From Phoronis australis (Eukaryota; Phoronida; Phoronidae), in assembly GCA_002633005.1 (NCBI GenBank), contig NMRA01000491.1, positions 2,989 through 64,647 of the forward strand: a stretch of DNA of 61,659 nt, in the 5' to 3' direction. Under the pieces are notes generated by a model. The model saw only the letters and a list, made by a program, of their open reading frames with translations. It was not told the origin of the DNA and made no database searches. A program made the position numbers and the translations under genes. Below, one piece after another: positions 22,901-32,308 of the stretch. The first letter of the stretch is position 1. Every line of letters starts with the position of its first letter.

Positions 22901-25900
22901 TATTTCACAGTTTAGGAACTTTTATTTTTCAGAATAAGTTGTGTGGACGAAACTCAACTGTCTTTTAAGTCACTTGTCATGACACGTTCCACTACAGTGA
23001 TTAACGTACTATTTCAGCGGCACCATTCCACACAGCATGCCACGCAACAGAAGAACTTGTTCGGATAAACAGAATTCTTTTCATAGCCAGTAGAAATTAC
23101 CCCGAGCATTACGACGAACGTATGGACTGTCGGGTAACTGTCAAAGCACCGCCACGTCACTTTCTCCGCATAAAGAGCTATGATTTCAAAGTAGAACGGA
23201 CTCCTAGGTGCACGTTTGACTTTTTGAAAATAAAGGACCCAAAAACGAACATCACCATTCTCAACAAAACATGCGGGCATACATCTTTCGGAGTCACAGC
23301 GTGGTCGCGAATAGTCACTGTTTATTTCCGAACAGACGGATCAAGAAACTCCAAAGGATTTCTTTTGTTTCTAGAAGGTATTCATTTTTTGAGAAATTCT
23401 CATTGTCTGTGTGAAAGTAACTTGAATTTTTAATCCATGAAGACGCAAGCACGTCAAAAGTTGCTTACAAGTCCTAAATTGTTTATTGCTATTGGATGTG
23501 ACGTAAGTTGTGTCTACACGTACTGCATCGGAAAAATTGACCTTTCAAAGACAAGCAAGTTATTTTGAAACGTGTTATGTGTAAATGCACAGGCGGATTT
23601 AGGGGGGGGGGGGGGGGGNTGTGGTGCCCGGAATCCCTACGACCGCGACCCAAACAAATAAAAAATAACGCTGTCATGCGTCACGCGAACATCTCCCCTC
23701 GAAAATCGTCTTTGGGCCCCTCTCGCGACATCCTAGCATTTGTTCGTAACACTTCACTCCAAAAAGAACACGAACGCTGAATGGAACGTTGTTAGTCACC
23801 CATTGGCGGATCTAGGATGCCGTAAGGGAGGGCACAACCACAGTTCTCAAGGAAAAACATATTCCTCCTCGTAAGCCCTAAAAACGACATGTCGGCGGCT
23901 TTTTATCGTGCCCACGCGTAGGGCTACTCCCCGGCCCCTAAATCCGCCTACTGAACGCTTATATACGTTTTTCCATATTTCATTTAATCATTTTTTGGTT
24001 AATAACGGCAGGTTGTGACCGAAACAAAACGTCCGTACTTTCGTGTATAAACTCTTTAAGTTTACGTAGAACCTTAGCCAATTATCTACAATAGACTACA
24101 AAACTATTAATCTTAACTCAGTAAAAATATGAATTTTCTGAGAGTAAAAAGCCAGTAGAATTTGAATTTTGACTTTATACTAACCTGATATTACCTGGAT
24201 CACGTGACGATGTCTATATAGTTAAAGTTATCAAAAAATAAAGTACATTTACAGCATAACAAAGGTATCAATAACATGGCCAAATTTTGCTTGACACAAA
24301 TGTACAAGATGATATCTCAAAAACGCTTTCAGTTTTATGAATTACACTGTATCATTTCGCTTTCGTTTAATGCCACTTGGTATTTAATCAAATTCATGAA
24401 AGTCTTTGATAGCCCCTGATGCAAAAGTGAAAAAGTTTAAAAACAATTCCTAAAACCCTTTTGGAGAGTAGTGCATGAAACGTAGTTTCTGAAAGTTTCA
24501 TATGAATCCAATCCGCCAATTTTGAGGCTTGATGTTCCAAATTTGGCCAAGCGTGGCAATTTTTCAATATTCCTACATAACCTTTTCGTTCAGGGCGTTT
24601 CACATCAGAGGCAACAGAATAACTGAGGGAGCATGCATTATGACAATCAATGCTCGATACACGGTGTGTGTCACAAGCATTTGATTATGAACAACTCCGG
24701 TCGCGTAGCTCGAAACAGTTCATCACAAGCCAAGCTCATTAAGTTCAATAACTATTTACGGACGATACCAAATATTTCTATTTTGCAGCAATTCCAAAGC
24801 CTACATTTCATACGATACCTCAAATGACGATGATAGGTGCTCAGCAGACGACAAGAATAACTGTTACGAATGACGTCACCACTAGTCGGTTAAACGAGAC
24901 GTCACCTACAAAGGATACAGGTACCGCACGTAACTTGGTGCTTTCTGCCACCACGCCCCTAACCATCAATCAAAATCCAAGGGATGTATTGCAACATTTT
25001 GAAAACAACGTAACACTTGTTCCACTGACAGAGCCGTATAGAACGACGCCGAACGATGGTGGTGGGCACGTGAAAAACCAGGGTAAAGCATCCATTGCAG
25101 GTACAGTGATGGGGCAGTACACGAACAGGGTGTACGTTGCTCACGGTTACAAACTCGTGGGTACGCAAGGTCACTTTACGTCGAACGATATTTCGCAAAG
25201 CTCACCCGGCACAGTTTCCGATTTCATGCGCGCACCCAGGGGGAGGGGGGGGGGGGGGCTCGAACGAGGCCCCCCATTTGGCGAAGTGGGCAAAAAGGTC
25301 CTCCTCTGAGAGACGAAAACTCCGAGAAAACAAGGCATAAGTGCGTTAAACATGCGCAAACGCGTAATTCACAGTGGTTGTCCGTTTTTTTAGTCCGCCC
25401 ACTCTTTTGTTACCAAAAGGTCCACAAAGTCAGGAATTCGAGTCCCCCATATTGAAGGCTGGGTGAGCGCATGGATTCAATCCCTTTTTTCTTCTGTTGA
25501 GCTGAGCGAAAAAAAATCAAAACAGGACATCTAGGTCTGCAAATTAGGGTTGAAAACCTTTCTTACCGTGGCGAGTGTTTAGTCACGAAGAGGCCTTTAC
25601 TTCGTACGTCAACACTAGGAGTATTATCTTACTTAAATCCGATCACATGTATCTACAAAGTGGTATCTTCAGACAAACAAAGCATTACAAGGAGCACATA
25701 CGATAGCCGCTAACGTTCCACCAGGAAGACATCAGTGGGCGGCAATCTTTGCAAGAAAATTGACGTATACAAGTTCAATGAAAGGCCATCTCTAACTTCA
25801 ACTCTAAGATGAAACTGTTCATATTGCGACAAGGAAACGGTTCAGTGGTTAAAGCTTAATAAGCATATCATTTTCTTTAGTTTTACACCACGATGAGAAA

Positions 25901-28289
25901 AGAAACTGCAACTTAAGACATCGTTCGAGTTCAAGATTATTAGGGACTGACAAGTCTGCTATTTAGCCAAATATCTAAAAAGACGTAAATTTTAACTCAT
26001 TAAAAGTACTCATTTTCTGAAAGGAGAAAGGATGTAAAATTTGTCTTTTGACTCTTTACCAATCTTTTATTAACTGGGTCAAGTGATCATGTCTGTTTGA
26101 TAAATTTGGAAAAAATAAAAGGTACTAACTTGACAGTAAAATAACGGAAGGTCAAAGGTTATTTAATACAAATGCTAGAGATGAAATATCAAAAACGCTG
26201 TTACAGTTTTCTAAAACATCATTTTGCTTTCGTTTAAAACTTGAACATTTTCTCCATGAAATCATAAAAGTTCTATTTTTGATAATTAAAAGTGGAACAT
26301 TTTAAAAGCAAGTCCTAACAGCACAAAATTGTTTTATCAATCAACGCGCCGACATCATGTAAGTTCACTGTTAGTAGAAAGTCACGAATTCGAACACCGG
26401 TAGGGCCAAAGATCTTTTCAGATTTAACTACAGGTCACGTGGTGTGACTAACGTATGACATGCATGATGATTCTTACTCATGATTCCTAACAGCGTTTTA
26501 GAGCATGAAGAATAGTATCCGAAAATTTCATGTGAATCTGATCGGCCGTTTCTGCGATATGATATTCCGAAGTTGTCCAAATTTGGACATTTTTCTAGGG
26601 TCGTAGGTAATCTTAATTCATCATATTACGAGATCATACACTCCAGTCCTACTTTTCCTCACCTGCTTTCTCTCAAACTGTTCATCATGTTGATCTTCTA
26701 TTTATTTAGATTTTATGCGTCTCTTCTTGCCATTTAGATGTTTTGTGTATCTTCTATTCATTTAGATGTTAACGTTGATCTCTTTATTTAGATGTTTTGT
26801 GTATCTCCTATTCATACAGATGTTAATGTTGATCTCTTTATTTAGATGTTATGTGGATCTGCATCGGTACAGGCCTTGGGGCGATGGTGTTATTTATCAT
26901 TTTCTTGGTTTTACTATGGAGACGGTAAGGCCTTGGAGTATCCCTTTTTGTTATAGTCGTCAATTTTGAACTTAGAATGAGTCTGAAGAGATAACAATAC
27001 AAATAGCAACATATATAAATAAATAAAAAGCCACCCTTGCATATGGTTACGTTTTTCCAAACAATTCCTAGACAGTTAAGCTAAATAGAATTTCGCGGCA
27101 ATTTTGTTGGCACATCGCCATAGAGCTGAGAATTTTACTGTTCTATAACGAATTCCGTTTATTTGGATGTTATCCTGAGTAAGCATTGCTGTGGCGTGAT
27201 TTTAACTAAAATTTAATTCACGAGTTGAATGAATTATGAAATTTGATCTCTTCATTTCATCGCTTGGTATTTTCTCGGTACCCATGATTTTGTTGGTCTC
27301 TGCGACATCGCCATGGTCTGGATTTTGAATTCCAGCTGCACACAGTCCTACCCATGCAGTGGAAAGGAAAGGCAGTTGTAACGCTAGACGCGGATAATCA
27401 CCGAAATCTCAAATTCATAGACATCACATTATTAAGATGTATAAAGTCAAATTCTGAGCAGTTCAGGCTTCACGCCGTGAATAACTACATCGCTCTTAAC
27501 GTGTGACTTGTGTAACAAGAAACAAATCTTGTTATGCCGCATAAACTTCAAACACGGAACTTTATAGACGAAGTCAAATAACGCTACAATTTGATTACAT
27601 ATTTCATCACTATCATAAACAACAACTAAGAGTAAAATTAAATTTCATGTTTTAGGCGCAGACGAATTCAAAAAAGCCGAGAAAATGAAACTATGGACTC
27701 CGTGTCGATAACATACGAAAGTATGTGTAGTACGAAAACAACACCTCGAACATATGCGACCGTCCTAAACTCAATACCTACTGTAGCAATAGAACACACC
27801 TACGCAGATCCATGGGACAGTGTGGCAGACAACCACCTGAACGCGATGACTCAGAAAGCATCACGCGGTCCATCCATGGGGTTGACGTCATATGGCGCTA
27901 ACACGGACAGTCTTTACTCAAAGCCTCTGGAGGCAGATCATAACTACGAATACTGTGAAACCAGTTTATCGGTTGGAAGTCCCGAGAAGGAAACGAATGA
28001 TCGCACATCGAATGCATCAGGGCTTTCTCAGAGCAGTTCCCTGCGACGGTCGCCAAAGCCAGCTATGGGAATGCGCGGCTACACCAGCGCATCTATTAGG
28101 AGGAAGAAGAAACCGTCTACCAACAGTGACGGAGCTGCCATGGTCGAGAATGAAGTGTATGAAAATTTCTCAGGGGACGATGATGATTACATTGATGTGA
28201 AAGACCATCGAATGAAAAATCAACAATACTACGAAGACGTTCTGCAACTGGGCTGCGCAAATCACTCCGTGGATACCAAAGACGACTAG
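19842..28289 (+). CDS. Two-CUB-domain type I transmembrane protein, six exons, complete
   Basis: Six exons (19842-19914, 21670-22014, 23018-23377, 24789-25100, 26846-26924, 27656-28289) join to 1,803 bp and 600 residues with all phases consistent. Order: signal peptide (about 1-24), CUB1 (about 29-138; only one cysteine pair), CUB2 (about 146-258; four cysteines, CTFDFLKIKD core), a Thr/Asn-rich stem (260-363), a transmembrane helix (about 367-388, with a GxxxG run) and a stop-transfer RRRRR (389-393). A 207-residue cytoplasmic tail follows. Sequons NVT, NIT, NKT, NET and NVT support extracellular exposure. The tail has at least nine tyrosines, including YENF (558, a YxN site as bound by Grb2 SH2) and YIDV (568) within an acidic run, plus a basic IRRKKK. 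CUB-CUB-TM-tail resembles CDCP1-type signalling receptors in plan, but I see no orthology. The exact ligand and function are unknown. Confidence 0.85.
20878..21280 (+). repeat. Dispersed repeat family A (CUB intron 1)
   Basis: Contains the shared blocks ATCATACAAGTCTTATTTTG, TGATAGCCCCTTGTGCAAAA, the AATCCGACCAGCCATTTTTG block and the ATGATGTTCGAAGTTGG-CA block, and ends in TTTCTAGAGTCCC. Confidence 0.7.
21670..22014 (+). CDS. CUB receptor exon 2: CUB domain 1
   Basis: Acceptor TTTTCTTTTCAG and donor GTAAGT bound 345 bp, phase 1 to 1, typical for CUB exons. It has the CUB signature ITSPSYPDTYPRGAPC and ends SSRGFSLAYTG. The first cysteine pair is present but the second pair is missing. Confidence 0.88.
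22451..22783 (+). repeat. Dispersed repeat C, copy 2 (CUB intron 2)
   Basis: Partner of 9408-9722. One diverged minisatellite unit precedes it at about 22421-22450. Confidence 0.7.
22838..22897 (+). repeat. 23 bp tandem repeat with octamer (POU-like) motifs
   Basis: CGTGTAATTATTTGCATATCACT occurs twice exactly (22838-22860, 22861-22883), then a partial third copy. Each full unit holds ATTTGCAT (22847-22854 and 22870-22877), the octamer bound by POU factors. Its intronic position 120 bp before the CUB2 exon makes a regulatory role possible but unproven. Confidence 0.6.
23018..23377 (+). CDS. CUB receptor exon 3: CUB domain 2
   Basis: Acceptor GTACTATTTCAG and donor GTATTC bound 360 bp, phase 1 to 1. 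All four CUB cysteines are present, with RNYPEHYDERMDC, CTFDFLKIKD and the end motif GFLLFLEG. Two sequons (NIT, NKT) lie between strands. Confidence 0.88.
23590..23953. mobile_element. hAT-like MITE with unresolved poly-G and N
   Basis: Outer ends CAGGCGGATTTAGG and CCTAAATCCGCCTACTG are inverted, with an internal GGCGGATCTAGG. A run of 18 G ends at an N (23619), so the length of this tract is not resolved. Confidence 0.6.
24055..24596 (+). repeat. Dispersed repeat family A (CUB intron 3)
   Basis: One of the fuller copies: AATCTTAACTCAGTAAAAAT at the start, a GGATCACGTGACGATGTCT block, TGATAGCCCCTGATGCAAAA, and CATATGAATCCAATCCGCCA near the end. Confidence 0.75.
24789..25100 (+). CDS. CUB receptor exon 4: extracellular stem
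   Basis: Acceptor TTTTGCAG and donor GTACAG bound 312 bp, phase 1 to 1. The peptide is rich in Thr, Asn and Pro with sequons NET and NVT and no cysteine, as expected of a glycosylated stem. The open frame runs on to 25309 into a repeat, but the donor at 25101 is the one that joins in phase to the membrane exon. Confidence 0.75.
25228..25475. repeat. G-rich repeat fragment related to the MITE at 2546
   Basis: GCGCGCACCCAGGGGG, then AAGGTCCACAAA and ATATTGAAGGCTGGGTGAGCGC correspond in order to GCGCGCACCCAAGGGG, AAGGTCTACAAA and ATATTTTAGGCTGGGCGCGC near 2650-2795. Confidence 0.55.
25970..26615 (+). repeat. Dispersed repeat family A (CUB intron 4), interrupted
   Basis: The family landmarks are present, but about 130 bp of unrelated sequence (roughly 26335-26475) interrupts the 3' half before TTTCATGTGAATCTGATCGG. 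Confidence 0.7.
26690..26850 (+). repeat. Imperfect tandem repeat of splice-acceptor-like units
   Basis: Units of the form GATCTCTTTATTTAGATGTT recur before the transmembrane exon. AG sites end at 26709, 26737, 26765, 26791 and 26819; the sixth, at 26845, is the acceptor that keeps the membrane helix in frame. Confidence 0.8.
26846..26924 (+). CDS. CUB receptor exon 5: transmembrane helix
   Basis: Phase 1 in, phase 2 out, donor GTAAGG. It codes WICIGTGLGAMVLFIIFLVL and then LW and RR, an unambiguous single membrane span followed by the positive stop-transfer cluster that continues in exon 6. Confidence 0.87.
27656..28289 (+). CDS. CUB receptor exon 6: cytoplasmic tail and stop
   Basis: Acceptor TTCATGTTTTAG opens 634 bp in phase 2 and the frame ends at TAG, 28289. 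The tail starts RRRIQKSRENE and holds Ser/Thr-rich stretches, tyrosines at about 410, 423, 439, 469, 477, 487, 489, 532, 558, 568, 581 and 582, and the acidic patch SGDDDDYIDVKD. Confidence 0.87.
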
Positions 28290-28496
28290 GCAATGGTAAT
28301 TTCAGCAACGCACCCCAGCTTTTTAAAGCCGCACTACAAGACTTGATTTCTATGTCTTCCGTTATGACATTGTCTTATTATCTCCCTTACTCAGTTTAAA
28401 AGTGCTATCAAGGTGGCTCGGCAAGAATTGATTTCTTCAGACCAAGCTCATAAAATTTCAGGTCACAGCGACTGAAGGAGTGACAGTGTTAGTCTA

Positions 28497-28502
28497 AATA
28501 AA
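28497..28502 (+). terminator. Candidate polyadenylation signal for the CUB receptor
   Basis: AATAAA lies 208 bp after the stop codon, followed by a G/T-containing stretch (GTGGATTTTTGTGAGTGG), as expected of a cleavage site. It is the first canonical hexamer downstream. Confidence 0.6.
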
Positions 28503-29112
28503 AAGTGGATTTTTGTGAGTGGACGGTGGCTCTATATCCGCTTCGAAATGCCTTTTGGAAGGCGCGAGAGCCCTATATACAACGGACAGACACTGGCACC
28601 TAGTGACTAGTTTTCCAACGTCATACAGGCTGGGTTCACTAAAGTTCGTTGTCTACGAATGACGTCATCAACTGACAACCTTAAACTTTACATGTCTGCT
28701 GACAAGCCCATCACGTTACTATATTACTAAGGTATTCTGCAACTTTCCTTATCAATTTTTGAATGTTGACAACATTTAACTGGACCTTTAAGGACTTAAA
28801 CCATTTTTGGTCACAAGTGTGATACACCTGTAAGGTACTGGATATGAATTTCTTCAAGAATGGGCACATTTAAAGTGATTGGAAAAACAAGACCAAAAGT
28901 TTTAACTTGTTAGAGCATTTTAGTCTTAACTTTGGCACAAGTTAATAAGGTAATTTACTCCTCATTAGGGAACGTGATAAGATCCAAGGACTTGAAAGGA
29001 TATGAATAAACTTTTACTTAGAAGAAGACCTAACAAGAATTTGAAGCAATCTAATAAAATCAGCATGACTGAAAATGAAATAAAAACAGGCATTTTAAAA
29101 TCAAACCTCGTT

Positions 29113-29118
29113 TTTATT
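29113..29118 (-). terminator. Candidate polyadenylation signal for the IP3 receptor
   Basis: TTTATT on the plus strand reads AATAAA on the minus strand, about 2.6 kb after the IP3 receptor stop. I noticed no nearer canonical hexamer, though non-canonical ones occur, so the true 3' end may be closer. Confidence 0.25.
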
Positions 29119-29325
29119 AAATATAACATATTCATATCACAAAGTGGGGGTCAACTCCTGGTGATTCAACTCCACACCACCCCATCCTGACTACAAATAC
29201 AACAAAGTGTTTGAAACAATAGATGTAAAACACGTGGCCTACTAGAGTATTCAACAGGTGGAGAATGAACACTACAGAAACAACTATTCTGTGGACTGTC
29301 TCTAGCTAAACCAGTGGAGGGCTTG

Positions 29326-29497
29326 GAATTCACGAGGTGGCGCTAGGGACTCGAGAAGGTCTACCTGTATAAATGCATACATTCTGGTAATCAAAGGCAT
29401 CCCATAACTCACAAAAGCTATTAACAGCGAACAACTGGTCTCACTTACTGAAAACAAAAAAGAAGACCCATTCTTCAACAGCGCCACCTAGTGAATA
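29326..29497. mobile_element. Small TIR element with GGTGGCGCT ends
   Basis: Left TTCACGAGGTGGCGCT and right AGCGCCACCTAGTGAA are near-perfect inverted repeats about 150 bp apart. No coding content. The ends resemble the CTCF core motif, facing each other. Confidence 0.5.
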
Positions 29498-30590
29498 TCG
29501 AGTGTTCTGTGGGTAATCAAAAGGCAACTAGACAAAATGCCAATAACTTCAAAGAGTGAAGCCACACTTGTCACAATTGTTATCACTAAATAACATGGGA
29601 ACATAACTGTTATCACCAAATAACAAAGGCCATCATTTTACTAGTGCACAAGAGCAAGACCTGCGAACTATTTGCACAATTCCAAATGGTTTTTCATGAC
29701 CTCACTGAACTGACGTGAGACATAAATCTACAGAACACAGACCACTATATGCACACAATGACACCTACAGGCATATTACAGTTACACGACTAACAGCTTT
29801 CTGTTTATCAATAACTAATATCAATGGGTCAGTGTTGCATAATGAAAATTTTGATAACGTTTCATAACACACATTAAGTCAAACACTACACTCATTAGAA
29901 CTTTGTTAACAGAAAGATAATGCATGCTGTTATCATGCTTGACATAAGCACGATTTGCCAAAACAACAAATGTTCCAAGAACCTATTTCATAAAAAGTGA
30001 CCTATGAACTTTGACCTTAGGCTCCCATATCAACTTTGACATTGCTGAAGTAAGGTTTAGACATGCAATTATTAGCAATGGAAATAATTTGTAGAAATCA
30101 ACTCTGCCAGTAACTCGCAGTTATGTGTGAATTCTCAGAGACTTTTGCATTTTTGCCCAAATACGATTTTAATTTTTTTTGAGAAACAGCTGTGTGAAGC
30201 ATAACACCCACACTTTTAATGAAACAGACTTCGGGACATATCTTTTTACCACTTCCTTCACGTAATCTGAACACACAAAAATCTCATTTGACCATTGGCA
30301 CTTGAGAGGTTACAATAATAACATTACATCATAACTAACAAACATGATTGCAAACACAGTTGAATATCCATAGCTCAGCAAACTTTCATTACCCAATCAT
30401 CAGTGAGGTCACATGTCATTAGCTAATCATCAGTGAGGTCGTATATGTCATTATCCAATCATCACTAAGTTGGTATACTCAGCCAAGAGTAATTGAAACA
30501 CTCTTCAAATCAGCACACAAAATAGCTGAATTTCAATTTGTACAATTCCTGAACAAGAACAAACACTTAGAAAATGTCTACTAAGTCTTT

Positions 30591-31040
30591 ACCACGGTAA
30601 TGTAACATACAGATAACTTAAAACAAAAATAAGGTACATTTGCCAACAACAGATTATGGGAGAACCTGTCTAGTTTAACCCTTATCCTGCTAAGCCTCTA
30701 TTCAGACAACTTTCCCTGTGCACTGAACTAAGTAGGTCACCACTGCTGTGCGCACTGGGCTGTTATGAAGGTCACTCAGATTAATGACCTAACATTTTTA
30801 GATTGGAAATTTGAAGGGGTAATATCAACTTTACATAAAAGTGGTCTGCACGAAAGTTGTTCAGAATTCAATGGGAATTTTCACCATATGCATATCTTTA
30901 CCATAGCCTTGGTGTAAATAATTCTATAAACTTTCAAACTGGACACTCTTNACCACGGTAATGTAACATACAGATAACTTAAAACAAAAATAAGGTACAT
31001 TTGCCAACAACAGATTATGGGAGAACCTGTTTAGTTTAAC
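30591..31040. repeat. 89 bp direct duplication across an N, likely assembly junction
   Basis: 30591-30679 and 30952-31040 are identical except for one C/T change (30670 versus 31031). The second copy begins immediately after the single N at 30951. This is what an unmerged contig overlap or heterozygous join looks like. Confidence 0.85.
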
Positions 31041-31194
31041 AGTTGATCAGCTGCGAGTAAACATCTACTGTGCGGCAAACATTGGTGGCAACCCAATTAC
31101 AAAGGCCAGGTGTCCGGCATGGTGATTTACCTAAGCACCAATACCAACTGCTCAAAGTGGCAAGTGAATGAGAACACACCAACTTGGTGACCTT

Positions 31195-31353
31195 CTCCAC
31201 TCTAGTGTACAATTTCACCTCACTGAGGCTCCACTCTAGTGTACAAGTTCAGCTGATCACCACACTGAGGCTCCCCTCTAGTGTACAAGTTCAGCTGATC
31301 ACCACACCGAGGCTCCACTCAAGTGTACAAGTTCAGCTGATCACCACACTGAG
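31195..31353. repeat. 42 bp minisatellite in the IP3 receptor 3' flank
   Basis: About four copies of CTCCACTCTAGTGTACAAGT followed by TCAGCTGATCACCACACTGAGG. The first copy is shorter (lacks the AGTTCAGCTGATCA middle). Confidence 0.8.
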
Positions 31354-31626
31354 GTAGTAACCATGTGAAGTGAATCATCTCGTGCCAAATCTTGGCTATG
31401 AATGGAAAAATTCCACGCAATTCCACCCATTGATTCCGCATGAATGTCAATAGATTAACATGATTCTACTATTACGACAAACCGTTACAAGCTACCAAAA
31501 AATTAACAAGCATCTGATTATTACGTGAGTGTTATAGGAATGTTTAGCACAGCGTCATTTTGATGTCATTATGACGTTTTGGACCCAGTGTGACGGCATG
31601 TCTATTCTTATTTCCGGGTCCAAATT

Positions 31627-31641
31627 GCGCCATCTAGTGCC
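31627..31641 (-). promoter_or_regulatory. CTCF-like core motif near the IP3 receptor stop codon
   Basis: GCGCCATCTAGTGCC on the plus strand is the reverse of GGCACTAGATGGCGC, close to the CTCF core CCACTAGRKGGC. It lies about 50 bp past the stop codon. Binding is not shown by sequence alone. Confidence 0.3.
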
Positions 31642-31691
31642 ATGGCACGTCATCACTAAACATCCGAATAACACATGTATATAAGTGGATT

Positions 31692-31790
31692 TCACAACAT
31701 GTGACCCGTTGCGAGACCTGCAGGCAGAGATGGCATAGACGGCGTGTTCAACAGACCAATCCTTTGTTTCTGTTTCCTCTGTTCCGTCAT
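31692..31790 (-). CDS. ITPR: ITPR last exon: C-terminal tail and stop
   Basis: Acceptor ACTGTTGCAG precedes [14 protein letters not shown], the near-invariant C-terminal sequence of IP3 receptors; a lineage-specific Pro/Ser/Leu-rich end follows, then TGA at 31694-31692. The correct frame differs from the longest open frame here. Confidence 0.93.
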   Translation of the reverse strand: MTEQRKQKQRIGLLNTPSMPSLPAGLATGHML

Positions 31791-32261
31791 CTGCAACAGT
31801 GACATCACATGGCACAAAATGGAACTGTTCCTACTATACACAAAAACTAAAGCTGCTATGAAATATATATTCAGGTGTTAAAAATGTCAGCTTTCATCAC
31901 GACCTTATTTACTCTTCCTAACAACATCATCATCGGTTAACCCTTCGTTTGAATATTAAAATTCGTTACAATAAATCGAAAGAAATTCATGACGGCCGTA
32001 CTGACTTGGTGAATGAAACTAACCCACCATGACAAGAAACTTAATGGGCGTGGTCGGAAGCAACAACAATGACTTGTCTGTTCTCACAAACATTTTCAAG
32101 ACCAAAACTTAAATATGTTTGCGACCCATATTTTCACGTGACTTCAATATTTACACACATATATGTGCATAATTATGTGTATATATATAAACACAGATGT
32201 GCATATGTACATATATGTGTCATATATATATATATATGTGCATTGTGTGTATATATGTGTG

Positions 32262-32308
<47 letters not shown>

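Larger units (their letters stand above)
28503..31691. other. Tail-to-tail intergenic region and probable IP3 receptor 3' UTR
   Basis: No protein-like frame is seen. It holds the TIR element at 29326-29497, the duplicated 89 bp joined at an N (30591-31040), a 42 bp minisatellite (31195-31353) and a CTCF-like core at 31627-31641. Most of it could be the 3' UTR of the IP3 receptor if the hexamer at 29113 is used. Confidence 0.55.

Noticed and set aside
24824-25309. CUB stem exon running on to 25309
   Set aside because: The part after 25100 reads into a G-rich repeat. The donor at 25101 joins in phase to the transmembrane exon.
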